From NCBI GenBank assembly GCA_045600845.1, contig JAZRYR010000026.1, forward strand, positions 27,936-91,935: 64,000 nucleotides of DNA. Reading direction: 5' to 3'. Below, one piece after another: positions 18,244 through 26,040 of this stretch (the first letter of the stretch is position 1; each line of letters begins with the position of its first letter). A program made the position numbers and the translations under genes. This DNA comes from RGIG5612 sp045600845. GTDB lineage: Bacteria; Bacillota; Clostridia; Lachnospirales; Lachnospiraceae. The notes under the pieces were generated by a model. That model worked only from the letters and a program-made list of their open reading frames with translations, had not been told where the DNA came from and made no database searches.

Positions 18244-18336
18244 GTGTTTTTTAAAGATATAAAGAGAAATATAGGCTGTCCGAACATTTCAAAAACAAAG
18301 GCAGTTGCAAAGGGTTTGCAGTACTTTTCGAAAGAA

Positions 18337-18888
18337 TCAAACCGGAGGTTTGAAACTTTTTTCCACCTCATAAACAACATTGTCGCTAAAATGCCACCAC
18401 TCGTCCTGATATGGAATAAAGCCGGCTTCAATCATTGTTTCCTGAAGCATCCAGGCATTGACAACCGATTCCTTGTCCATGACATCCCGATAATCACGGT
18501 CGGCCAATGGGGAAAAGCTGTCAAACTCCGTCGGCATGATAACCTCTTTTCCATCAGAATCAATAACGGTCACATCCACTGTATTTCCTCTACTATGGTC
18601 AGAAAAGCCCGTCGTTGGATCTGCCACAAAAGTACTGTCCGGATAAACTTCCCATAAAATAAACTGGGCATAAACCGGGCGATATGCATCCCATATTTTT
18701 AACCCGTATCCCTGAAATTTCAGTATTTCCTGGGCTTTCATAAGCTTCTGTACTGTGCCATATCTCAGCCAGGCGTCGGTAAAATCATATATTTTTTTGC
18801 CGGTAAAATTGTCCGGGCCGGCATATCTTAACTCTACTTCTAGCTCCGGAATATAATCTTTCACTCTTACAAATTCTTTATCTTTCAT
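18337..18888 (-). CDS. VanX/DdpX-like D-alanyl-D-alanine dipeptidase (M15D)
   Basis: 183 residues from the ATG at 18888; a GTG four codons earlier overlaps the likely ribosome-binding site. The full active-site set of VanX-type enzymes is visible: the Arg in DAYRP, zinc ligands His and Asp in SDHSRGNTVDVT, and the catalytic Glu plus third ligand His in DEWWHF. It has no signal peptide, so it is cytosolic like VanX. The family hydrolyses D-Ala-D-Ala. No vanH/vanA ligase or vanRS is nearby, so peptidoglycan or dipeptide turnover is more likely than glycopeptide resistance. An imperfect hairpin overlaps the stop (18337-18353). Confidence 0.92.
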   Translation of the reverse strand: MKDKEFVRVKDYIPELEVELRYAGPDNFTGKKIYDFTDAWLRYGTVQKLMKAQEILKFQGYGLKIWDAYRPVYAQFILWEVYPDSTFVADPTTGFSDHSRGNTVDVTVIDSDGKEVIMPTEFDSFSPLADRDYRDVMDKESVVNAWMLQETMIEAGFIPYQDEWWHFSDNVVYEVEKSFKPPV

Positions 18889-19000
18889 ATTTTCTCTCAC
18901 TTTATTTTATTATGGCGATCGCACAGAGCGCTCGCTCATGGTCTTCTTTCCGCTTAAACTTCAGCTTTTAAATTAGTTTAGTTGCTCGGCTCATGAAAAA

Positions 19001-19055
19001 GTTTAGTTGCTCCATATGCGCTTCGGCTCCTGTATGTGTTTAGTTGCTCCATATG
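19001..19055. repeat. 18-bp direct repeat, 2 copies
   Basis: GTTTAGTTGCTCCATATG occurs at 19001-19018 and 19038-19055 (37-bp period). The core TTTAGTTGCTC also occurs at 18977-18987. Function unknown. Confidence 0.8.
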
Positions 19056-19130
19056 AACATATTCTAAACAGCCGGCCGCCATTTGCCAACCGTCTTTTCT
19101 GTTCTTTATATTTTAATACAAAAAAGAGAT

Positions 19131-19192
19131 GGAGGCTTTCCGCTTTTTTCTCTGCTTTTTATTAATTTAACGGAGGCTTTCCGCTTTTTTCT
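19131..19192. repeat. 21-bp direct repeat, 2 copies
   Basis: GGAGGCTTTCCGC followed by T6CT is present at 19131-19151 and again at 19172-19192. Each copy has a small GGA...TCC dyad and a T-run on the plus strand. They could act as weak terminators for plus transcription, but nothing on plus lies upstream. Confidence 0.75.
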
Positions 19193-19355
19193 AGTTTATA
19201 TATATATTTGACGGATGAGATTCCGCCATTTTTAAGTCATTTCATGATTTTGACGGAATTTTTGTTATCATTCTCCATCAAAAAGACCAGAAAAAGACAA
19301 AAAAACTGAAAACTGGTAAAACTTTTCCGTCAAATCCAGCAAAAAATCATTTATT

Positions 19356-19673
19356 GACGGAAAAAGACCCATGTATTTCCGTTAACAGAGTCTTAAAGAA
19401 CTTCTTTTGACGGAAAAAGACCCATGTATTTCCGTTAACAGCGTCTTAAAGAACTTCTTTTGACGGAAAAAGACCCATGTGTTTCCGTTAATAGAGTCTA
19501 AAAGAACTTCTTTTGACGGAAAAAGACCCATGTATTTCCGTTAATAGAGTCTTAAAGAACTTCTTTTGACGGAAAAAGACCCATGTGTTTCCGTTAACAG
19601 AGTCTTAAAGAACTTCTTTTGACGGAAAAAGACCAGTATTCTTCTGTCAATATGACCATAAAGGACTTCTTTT
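19356..19673. repeat. 53-bp tandem repeat array, 6 units
   Basis: Units start at 19356, 19409, 19462, 19515, 19568 and 19621, each exactly 53 bp. Units 1-5 differ by only one to three bases; unit 6 is diverged. Each unit holds two dyads: ACGGAAA-N12-TTTCCGT, with the loop AAGACCCATGTA (G replaces the last T-A-type position in units 3 and 5), and the short palindrome AAAGAACTTCTTT. 53 is not a multiple of three, so the array does not encode a peptide repeat. It begins 14 bp beyond the stop of the minus-strand gene at 19687, so it would sit in that gene's 3' UTR. Confidence 0.95.
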
Positions 19674-19686
19674 GATGGGAATCAAC

Positions 19687-20496
19687 TTACAAAAGAAAAA
19701 TTCGAATCATTTCATCAACAAGAAGCATGTCCAGCGGGCTCTTTTTTGTCTCAGCCGTAACAATAAGGTTAATGCCCTGGATAATTCCAGCGTCAAAAAA
19801 AGTTTTTTCACAGAACAATGTCTTGCGCAAATAGTCTGGATTATCCATCATCCCACGATGATCCCAATACCATACTTTTTCCGTATTTACGTTTAAACAA
19901 CGGAAATCGATACTAATACGCGTGCCATTCAGATTGAGCACCTCATCATAGTGATAGGGAATGGAATAATTTTCCAGACGAGAAACGATTAAGGCTTCCG
20001 ATTTACTTCGAACTTTTAAACCTGGAACAATTGTTGGATATATCAGATTTTCCTTATATTCCCAATTTCTCTCATATGGTTTTTTCTTCCACTGGAAATG
20101 CCGGTCATCTTCCAATTGCCGTTTTGGAAGTAATTGTGCCAGCCATGGATTATTACATAACAATTCTTCCGAACAATACGGCGTTCGGAAATTATTTAAT
20201 AAAGCGTCAATGACTTCTATTCTGTTTGAAATATCTTTAGATAAGACTTCAGCATACATTTTCTCCGCGACCAGGTTTGCTTCCGCTTTCAAAGAATCAT
20301 TCACATATACTCTTTTATAATTGTGTGGATGACGTTGCTCTGGTGAATGAAAATGGAGATATAATTCTTCCCTCCCATTATTTCGATGCACTCTGGTCAA
20401 ATGAGCATCGGGAGCTTTTGATAAAATCATCGCAAGATTTTCCAGCTCTGCTTCCAGTTTGTTCCGATAATTTGTAAGATTTTCTAATGTGATCAT
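19687..20496 (-). CDS. Unknown protein with PD-(D/E)XK-nuclease-like C-terminal half
   Basis: 269 residues. The N-terminal half is helical and charged (NYRNKLEAELENLAMILSK). The C-terminal half has KVRSKSEALIVSRLENY, then ISIDFRCLN, then VWYWDHRGMMDNPDY: an acidic helix, a strand ending in Asp and a strand with D-x-H. This order resembles the E...D...(E/D)xH core of PD-(D/E)XK-like folds, but the last acid is Asp and the classical E/D-x-K is not seen. No signal peptide. The ATG has AAAGGA about 10 nt upstream. It stands alone, its 3' end abutting the 53-bp array. Activity is unproven; the fold call is inference. Confidence 0.6.
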   Translation of the reverse strand: MITLENLTNYRNKLEAELENLAMILSKAPDAHLTRVHRNNGREELYLHFHSPEQRHPHNYKRVYVNDSLKAEANLVAEKMYAEVLSKDISNRIEVIDALLNNFRTPYCSEELLCNNPWLAQLLPKRQLEDDRHFQWKKKPYERNWEYKENLIYPTIVPGLKVRSKSEALIVSRLENYSIPYHYDEVLNLNGTRISIDFRCLNVNTEKVWYWDHRGMMDNPDYLRKTLFCEKTFFDAGIIQGINLIVTAETKKSPLDMLLVDEMIRIFLL

Positions 20497-20588
20497 AGTT
20501 AAGAATTCCTTTGAGAAAAGATAATAATTTGAAATTGATTGAATTTCCGTTGTAGATGTGAAAAAGAATTCACGCCGAATACAATTCG

Positions 20589-20636
20589 AATTAAAGAGAA
20601 TAAATGCTCATCAATTAAAGAGAATAAACGCTCATC
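20589..20636. repeat. 24-bp tandem duplication
   Basis: AATTAAAGAGAATAAA followed by a variable base and GCTCATC occurs at 20589-20612 and directly again at 20613-20636, with one base difference (T to C). It lies upstream of the gene at 20496 and could hold a binding site, but nothing shows this. Confidence 0.85.
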
Positions 20637-20728
20637 AGATAAAAAGTAATACGCATATTAATATGATAATATAATTATTTCATCTCAGCAAGCGTATACA
20701 TCTGAAAAAATCTCTTGTTATACACCAT

Positions 20729-20758
20729 AAAAGACCGCGATCTCACTCGCGGTCTTTT
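20729..20758 (-). terminator. recA terminator (bidirectional)
   Basis: Perfect 12-bp stem AAAAGACCGCGA/TCGCGGTCTTTT with a 6-nt loop, about 80 bp past the recA stop. It ends in four U on either strand. Confidence 0.85.
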
Positions 20759-20836
20759 CCGAATATTTCCTTAAACATCCAGGAATTTTTTAATAATTAG
20801 CGTCTTTTTTCTATTCACACATGGTCTGGTTTCTTA

Positions 20837-21910
20837 TTACTCCACATCCAGTTCCAAGTCATCCGGATTAATTTCTGCCATTTCTGCCTCTGCCATTTCT
20901 TCTTCCGTATAGGCATCTTCTCCCATACCAAGTTTCGCACGGACAATGGTTTCAATTTCATCAAAGGTTGATTTATTTGCTTTCAGGAATACTTTCGCAT
21001 TTTCACGTCCCTGACCAATCTTATCACCTTTATAGGAGTACCAGGCACCACTCTTTTCAATCACGCCTAATTCAACTGCCTGATCCAAAATGTCGCCAAC
21101 CGCAGAAATTCCTTCGCCAAAGATAATATCGAATTCCGCCTCTTTAAAAGGAGGAGCTACTTTATTTTTAACAACCTTTGCGCGGACTCTGTTACCGGTT
21201 ACTTCGCCGGACTGCTTAATCGTTTCAATCTTACGGATATCGATACGAACCGATGCATAGAATTTCAAAGCACGACCACCCGTAGTTGTTTCTGAAGGAC
21301 CATAAAATACGCCGATTTTTTCTCTTAACTGATTAATGAAAATAATTGAGCAACCGGTCTTGCTGGTAACTGCAGTCAATTTACGAAGAGCCTGGCTCAT
21401 CAGACGGGCCTGGGCACCTACGGTAGCATCTCCCATTTCCCCTTCAATTTCGTGCTTTGGAACCAGCGCTGCTACGGAGTCAACAACGATAATATCGATC
21501 GCTCCGGAACGAACCATGGTTTCACAGATTTCCAGTCCCTGCTCTCCATAGTCTGGCTGGGAAATATATAAATTATCAACATCAACGCCGATATCATGAG
21601 CATACTTCGGATCCAGCGCATGTTCTGCATCGATAAAACCGGCAATTCCTCCGTTCTTTTGTACCTCTGCAACAATATGCAGTGCTAAGGTAGTTTTACC
21701 GGAAGATTCCGGACCGTAAATTTCTATAATCCGTCCACGAGGAATACCGCCAACACCAAGGGCTTTATCCAGGCTGATCGATCCGGTATGGATCACATCT
21801 ATATCAAGGGCAGTTTTATCGCCCAGTTTCATAACGGAGCCTTTGCCGTAATCTTTTTCTATTTTAGCAATAGCAGCATCTAATGCTTTCAGTTTTTCGT
21901 TATTGTCCAT
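20837..21910 (-). CDS. recA: Recombinase RecA
   Basis: 357 residues. Walker A is GPESSGKTT near residue 66; further RecA blocks are FIDAEHALDP, VVDSVAALVPKHEIEGEMGD, INQLREKIGVFYGPSETTTGG and the acidic C-terminal tail. It forms the nucleoprotein filament for homologous recombination and promotes LexA self-cleavage. The ATG has AAGGAG at good spacing. It is a single-gene unit: terminators lie on both sides and its own promoter carries a LexA box, so damage induction is expected. Confidence 0.99.
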   Translation of the reverse strand: MDNNEKLKALDAAIAKIEKDYGKGSVMKLGDKTALDIDVIHTGSISLDKALGVGGIPRGRIIEIYGPESSGKTTLALHIVAEVQKNGGIAGFIDAEHALDPKYAHDIGVDVDNLYISQPDYGEQGLEICETMVRSGAIDIIVVDSVAALVPKHEIEGEMGDATVGAQARLMSQALRKLTAVTSKTGCSIIFINQLREKIGVFYGPSETTTGGRALKFYASVRIDIRKIETIKQSGEVTGNRVRAKVVKNKVAPPFKEAEFDIIFGEGISAVGDILDQAVELGVIEKSGAWYSYKGDKIGQGRENAKVFLKANKSTFDEIETIVRAKLGMGEDAYTEEEMAEAEMAEINPDDLELDVE

Positions 21911-21932
21911 TTTGATCTCCTTCTTTTTAAAA

Positions 21933-21948
21933 ACGAACTTATGTTCGT
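21933..21948 (-). promoter_or_regulatory. LexA (SOS) box of recA
   Basis: ACGAACTTATGTTCGT is a perfect 16-bp dyad containing GAAC-N4-GTTC, the Gram-positive LexA/DinR core. It starts 6 bp downstream of the -10, so bound LexA would block RNA polymerase at the start site. Confidence 0.9.
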
Positions 21949-21954
21949 ATTAAT

Positions 21955-21981
21955 ATTATATGATAAAAAACCATTTGTCAA
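21955..21981 (-). promoter_or_regulatory. recA promoter
   Basis: Consensus TTGACA (21976-21981) and TATAAT (21955-21960) on the minus strand. The spacer is 15 bp to this hexamer, slightly short; an overlapping TAATAT two bases further would give 17. The LexA box follows at once. Confidence 0.85.
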
Positions 21982-21992
21982 CTATATTTAGT

Positions 21993-22024
21993 AAAAAGGA
22001 CACGGGCGGATACCGACCTTGTCC
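21993..22024 (-). terminator. Terminator between cinA and recA
   Basis: Minus strand GGACA...TGTCC hairpin (22024-21998) with inner GG/CC pairs, followed by five U. It ends just before the recA -35 and insulates recA from cinA readthrough. Confidence 0.75.
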
Positions 22025-22085
22025 TCATCATAGCATATAAAAACTGTAAACATTATTAAGTATCTGTTAAATAAAAAACGTAACA

Positions 22086-22112
22086 AGAAACCAGCGAAAA
22101 TCCTCGGTTTCT
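22086..22112 (-). terminator. cinA hairpin at stop codon
   Basis: AGAAACC/GGTTTCT stem with a 13-nt loop starts inside the cinA stop codon; a U-rich run follows nine bases later. With the hairpin at 21993-22024 it makes a double terminator. Confidence 0.55.
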
Positions 22113-23328
22113 ACAAGATTTTATTCATCAGTGTGAGGGCTTTTGCAACAACAGCCTCACGAATATCATTTCTGGAAAAAGGCAGATTCAGTTCTTGGAC
22201 AATGGTCTGGTCCTGATAAGCTACCGCGATATAAACAAGTCCCACATGCTCGCCATCTGGTCCTGCATAACCCGTAGTCGCAACACCCATATCACTTCCG
22301 GTAACTTTCGCAACGCCTGCCGCCATCAGAGAAGCGCATTCCTTACTTACTGCACTGTACTGCTCCAGGACTTCCAGCTCCACGCCCAATCTTTCATGCT
22401 TCGCCTCATCACAATAGGTAATAAAGCTTTCTTTTAATACCTCGCTGGCTCCGGCCACATTGATCAGCCTACCCGCCAGCAAGCCCCCGGTACAGGACTC
22501 CGCACAAGATACGGTCTGATGCTTCTCCATCAGTTTTTTCACAACAACATCTTCTAAATCTTCATTCTCATCCGTGGTAAAAATATACTCACCCAATTCC
22601 TGTTCAATCTGTTCCAGAATCGGCTGAATCAGTTCCTGACAATTCTTCTCACTCTTCCCTTTTGCCGTAATCCGCAAATGAACCTGATTGGTTTTCGCAT
22701 AAGGTGCGACCGTCGGATTCACACTTTCCGCAATCAGTTTCTCAATCCGGGAAGCAGCTTCACTTTCTCCGATACCGGATAATTTCACCATGACAGAGGA
22801 AATCGTCTCTCCTTGGCGATGACGAAAATATGGAATCAGATATTCTTCAAACATCGGAATCAGTTCTTTGGGTGGTCCAGGAAGCAATATTGCGATTTTC
22901 TCATTTTTTTCGATTATGAGACCGGGTGCAGTACCATTATGATTATATAAAACTGTCGCTCCCTCCGGAATCATCGCCTGTTTATAATTATTCTCTGTAA
23001 TTTTGCAATTCATGGCTTTCACTCGTTCGATTAAGTTCTCTTTCGCCTTTTCATCTACTACCAGATTCAGTCCCAAAGCCTCACAGACGATTTCTTTGGT
23101 AATATCATCCGGCGTCGGTCCTAAACCACCAGTAAAGAAAACCACTTCGGATCTGGAAAGAGCCTGAAAAACCACTTTCTTTAACCGTTCCGGATTATCC
23201 CCTACAACCGTCTGGTAAAATAAAGAAAGGCCAAATTCTGCACATTTTTCAGACAGATATTTGGCATTTGTGTTTAAGATATTACCAAGAAGTAATTCGG
23301 TTCCAACGCATACAATCTCAGCATTCAT
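22111..23328 (-). CDS. cinA: CinA family protein (nicotinamide-nucleotide amidase)
   Basis: 405 residues, two-domain form. The N-terminal MoaB/MogA-like part has VCVGTELLLGNI, VFFTGGLGPTPDDITKE and LLPGPPKE. The C-terminal amidase domain has SCAESCTGGLLAGRL, ATTGYAGPDG and GLVYIAV. The family removes the amide from NMN and has ADP-ribose pyrophosphatase activity (established for relatives). The start overlaps the pgsA stop by one base (TAATG). The cinA-recA neighbourhood is common in Gram-positives, but here two terminators separate them. Confidence 0.96.
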   Translation of the reverse strand: MNAEIVCVGTELLLGNILNTNAKYLSEKCAEFGLSLFYQTVVGDNPERLKKVVFQALSRSEVVFFTGGLGPTPDDITKEIVCEALGLNLVVDEKAKENLIERVKAMNCKITENNYKQAMIPEGATVLYNHNGTAPGLIIEKNEKIAILLPGPPKELIPMFEEYLIPYFRHRQGETISSVMVKLSGIGESEAASRIEKLIAESVNPTVAPYAKTNQVHLRITAKGKSEKNCQELIQPILEQIEQELGEYIFTTDENEDLEDVVVKKLMEKHQTVSCAESCTGGLLAGRLINVAGASEVLKESFITYCDEAKHERLGVELEVLEQYSAVSKECASLMAAGVAKVTGSDMGVATTGYAGPDGEHVGLVYIAVAYQDQTIVQELNLPFSRNDIREAVVAKALTLMNKIL

Positions 23329-23900
23329 TATTTAATTTCAAATCCTTCCCTGTTTTTATAGAAGTAATCAAGCATGGAAATAATCGTAAGGGCTAAGGCA
23401 ATGTACATTATAACAGAGGTTACAATGCTGTAAACATTCCATACCGTCATGCTCCAACCCTTCCGGATTACCAGACTCTCCATATCGAATGTCATAAGAA
23501 TCAGCATACTCATCTGGAAAACAGTTTTAAACTTTCCCCAGTAACTAGCTGCAATAACCGTTCCTTTCGTCGCAACAACCTGACGAAATCCACTAATAGC
23601 AAATTCTCTTGCCAAAATAATAATACATACCCAGAAAGGCATTCTTCCCAAAGCAACAAAGCAGACCATCCCGGAAAGAACCAGTATTTTATCTGCCAAT
23701 GGATCTGCAAATTTACCAAAATCCGTTACCATATTATATTTTCTGGCAATTTTCCCATCTAAAGTATCCGTAATACAAGCAACGCAAAACAAGACCAATG
23801 CTATATGACTACTAAAAGGGAAAAAATTGGTCATTAAAAAGAAAATATAAAACGGGATAAATACAAGACGTAAGATCGTCAGCTTATTTGGTAAATTCAT
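23328..23900 (-). CDS. pgsA: CDP-diacylglycerol-glycerol-3-phosphate 3-phosphatidyltransferase
   Basis: 190 residues, integral membrane CDP-alcohol phosphatidyltransferase. The signature is in ITDTLDGKIARKYNMVTDFGKFADPLADK (motif D-x2-DG-x2-AR-x8-G-x3-D-x3-D, complete, about residues 42-69). About five hydrophobic segments. It makes phosphatidylglycerol phosphate from CDP-DAG and glycerol-3-phosphate. It overlaps rimO by 4 bp (ATGA) and cinA by one base. Confidence 0.96.
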   Translation of the reverse strand: MNLPNKLTILRLVFIPFYIFFLMTNFFPFSSHIALVLFCVACITDTLDGKIARKYNMVTDFGKFADPLADKILVLSGMVCFVALGRMPFWVCIIILAREFAISGFRQVVATKGTVIAASYWGKFKTVFQMSMLILMTFDMESLVIRKGWSMTVWNVYSIVTSVIMYIALALTIISMLDYFYKNREGFEIK

Positions 23901-25228
23901 AGTTTCTTAATTAATTCTCCATATAAATCATAATCACTACATTCTACAGCACGCGCCAGAACAAAATCTCCGCTCAATAATTCCATATCCGAATTCAGAT
24001 AAAAAAAACCGTCTACATCCGGGGCATCCATATAAGTACGTCCCACATAAACATTATCTTCAGAAAGTTTTCCTTCAATTAAGACAACAAAATCCTTATC
24101 AATTCTTAACTGTAATATAGCAGAAGAAATCTGTTCCTGCAAACGCATAATTTCATCTCTTCTAAAATTTTTTATTTTCTCCGGAATTTGGCCTGTAAAT
24201 TCCGCTGCACGAGTGCCCTCCTCCTGAGAATAGGAAAAAACTCCCAGATGGTCAAACTTCACTTTCTTTACAAATTCCTTTAAGATTTCGTGGTCTTCTT
24301 CCGTTTCTCCCGGGAAACCGGAAATCAAGGACGTTCTCAAAGTGACTCCCGGGACGATTTTTCGTGCTCTGGCGATGGTATCTTCTATATCCGCCCTGCT
24401 GGTCTTTCTTCCCATTTTTTTCAAGATGGAATCGGAAGCATGCTGGATTGGCATATCAATATACTTACAGATTTTCGGTTCCTTTGCCATTACCTCTAAA
24501 AATTCGTCGGTAATATCTTCCGGATAGCAATACAGAACCCGGATCCATTCCAGACCATCAATCTCACATAATCTTGTCAATAATTCCGAAAGACGGTTTT
24601 CTCCATATAAGTCGGTTCCGTAAATCGAAGTTTCCTGAGCAACAACAATCAGTTCTTTCACGCCACTTTTCGCCAGAAATTCTGCTTCCGCTACTAATTT
24701 ATCAAACGGGTAGCTTTTATAACGGCCTCGGATATGGGGGATAATGCAATAAGAACAAAACTTATTACATCCCTCTGCAATTTTTAAGAACTCATAATAG
24801 CCACCGGTAGTAATCAGACGATTATCCGGTTTTTTTATTTTTTCTTTATAATCTACAAACGAGTTAATACTAGAATCCAGTCTGCAGGCCTCTACGATAT
24901 CGGAAAGATCCGTCGTTCCGATATAAGCATCCACTTCCGGCATTTCTTTTAATAATTCTTCTTTATAACGTTCTGAAAGGCAGCCGGCAACCACCAGCTT
25001 TTTGCACTTACCTTCTTCTTTCATCGCTGCCATTTCCAAAATGGTCTCGATGGATTCCGTTTTCGCATCATCGATAAAACAGCAGGTGTTGACCACAATG
25101 ACATCTGCTTCATATTCATCATCAGTAAAAGAAAAGCCGGCGGCCTCAAGCAGCCCCAGCATTTCTTCAGAATCTACTCTGTTTTTATCACAGCCAAGTG
25201 ATATCCAAAATAACTTATTCTTTATCAT
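23897..25228 (-). CDS. rimO: Ribosomal protein uS12 methylthiotransferase RimO
   Basis: 443 residues from the ATG at 25228; in-frame TTG and GTG lie up to nine bases upstream. N-terminal UPF0004 cysteines: SLGCDKNRVDSE, NTCCFIDDA, VAGCLSE. Radical-SAM site EGCNKFCSYCIIPHIRGRY, then VVAQETSIYG, and a C-terminal TRAM domain. RimO methylthiolates an Asp of ribosomal protein S12. The start lies within the last codons of rpoZ, with no strong ribosome-binding site, so coupling to rpoZ is likely. Confidence 0.96.
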   Translation of the reverse strand: MIKNKLFWISLGCDKNRVDSEEMLGLLEAAGFSFTDDEYEADVIVVNTCCFIDDAKTESIETILEMAAMKEEGKCKKLVVAGCLSERYKEELLKEMPEVDAYIGTTDLSDIVEACRLDSSINSFVDYKEKIKKPDNRLITTGGYYEFLKIAEGCNKFCSYCIIPHIRGRYKSYPFDKLVAEAEFLAKSGVKELIVVAQETSIYGTDLYGENRLSELLTRLCEIDGLEWIRVLYCYPEDITDEFLEVMAKEPKICKYIDMPIQHASDSILKKMGRKTSRADIEDTIARARKIVPGVTLRTSLISGFPGETEEDHEILKEFVKKVKFDHLGVFSYSQEEGTRAAEFTGQIPEKIKNFRRDEIMRLQEQISSAILQLRIDKDFVVLIEGKLSEDNVYVGRTYMDAPDVDGFFYLNSDMELLSGDFVLARAVECSDYDLYGELIKKL

Positions 25229-25457
25229 CACTACCAATAATTCTTACTTTCTGTGAATAGATTTCATCAATAGCCGTAGATAAAGGCTTTGTAGAAGGAT
25301 TTTCTACCAGAGCTGATTCTCCGTCAACTAACTGACGAGCCCTTTTGGAAGCAGCCATAACGATGGAATATCTGCTCTGTACCACAGGCTGTTCGCCATT
25401 TTCTACTTCACTATTAACCGCGTCCATTAAATCCGTATAGGATGGATGTAACATCAT
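25215..25457 (-). CDS. rpoZ: RNA polymerase omega subunit
   Basis: 80 residues. The conserved omega core is visible: HPSYTDLMD, then SRYSIVMAASKRARQL and the acidic-Ile tail ending in KVRIIGSDDKE. It assists RNA polymerase assembly around beta-prime. It overlaps gmk by 4 bp, the standard gmk-rpoZ pairing. Confidence 0.95.
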   Translation of the reverse strand: MMLHPSYTDLMDAVNSEVENGEQPVVQSRYSIVMAASKRARQLVDGESALVENPSTKPLSTAIDEIYSQKVRIIGSDDKE

Positions 25458-26029
25458 ATCAAATCACCTTTTTCCTTTTCACGAGATACTATATTATGCA
25501 ACATCTCAACAGATTTTTCAATATCTTCATTAACAATCACATAATCATATCTGTTGACAAAGTCCATTTCTTCCTCGGCCCGTTTCATTCGTTTCTCGAT
25601 TTCCTCTTCCGTTTCCGTGCCACGTTTTAACAATCTGTTTTTTAACTCTTCCATATTAGGAGGGAGAATAAAAATCGTAATTGCTTCCGGAATCTTATCT
25701 TTTACCTGAAAAGCACCCTGAAGTTCAATTTCCAGAATAATATCTCTTTCCTGAAGCAACTGATTCTCTACCCAATCCTTTGGCGTTCCATAATAATTAC
25801 CAACATACTGCGCATGTTCCAAAAACAAACCTTTTTTCAGACGATCTTCAAATTCCTCTTTGGAAATAAAGAAATATTCTTTTCCATTGGTCTCACCAGC
25901 TCTAGGCTTTCTGCTGGTAGCAGAAATCGACAAGACATACTGCGGATATTTTTCCATCAACCGATTGCAGATGGTGCCTTTTCCCGCTCCCGATAAACCG
26001 GAGACAATCAGTAAAATTCCCTTTTTCAT
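25454..26029 (-). CDS. gmk: Guanylate kinase
   Basis: 191 residues. P-loop SGLSGAGKGTI near the N-terminus, the GMP-binding SATSRKPRAGETNGKEYFF, HAQYVGNYYGTP and the IFILPPN/LLKRGTE lid segments. It phosphorylates GMP to GDP. It follows yicC by 11 bp; remA, commonly found between these two genes, is absent. Confidence 0.98.
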   Translation of the reverse strand: MKKGILLIVSGLSGAGKGTICNRLMEKYPQYVLSISATSRKPRAGETNGKEYFFISKEEFEDRLKKGLFLEHAQYVGNYYGTPKDWVENQLLQERDIILEIELQGAFQVKDKIPEAITIFILPPNMEELKNRLLKRGTETEEEIEKRMKRAEEEMDFVNRYDYVIVNEDIEKSVEMLHNIVSREKEKGDLI

Positions 26030-26040
26030 TTTTGCTCCTG

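Larger units (their letters stand above)
18889..19355. other. Gene-free stretch with short repeats
   Basis: No supportable ORF on either strand. It holds two copies of an 18-bp repeat containing TTTAGTTGCTC plus a third partial copy, two copies of a 21-bp repeat at 19131-19192, and, from about 19200, half-copies of the 53-bp array that follows (GACGGA...TTCCG and TTTTCCGTC pieces). The right part looks like degenerate array units. No tRNA or transposase remnant is visible. Confidence 0.6.
20497..20836. other. Intergenic region between recA and the 269-aa gene
   Basis: 340 bp, AT-rich, no ORF. It contains a 24-bp direct repeat (20589-20636) and the recA terminator hairpin (20729-20758). No clear promoter for the leftward gene at 20496 stands out. 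Confidence 0.6.

Noticed and set aside
18337..18353. Terminator at the end of the VanX-like gene
   Set aside because: The 7-bp TCAAACC/GGTTTGA stem has a 3-nt loop and no proper U-run on the minus strand; kept only as a note.
18337..18888. Glycopeptide resistance locus
   Set aside because: Only a VanX-like enzyme is present; no vanH, ligase, vanY or vanRS.
19356..19673. CRISPR array or coding repeat
   Set aside because: No spacers, and the 53-bp period breaks any reading frame.
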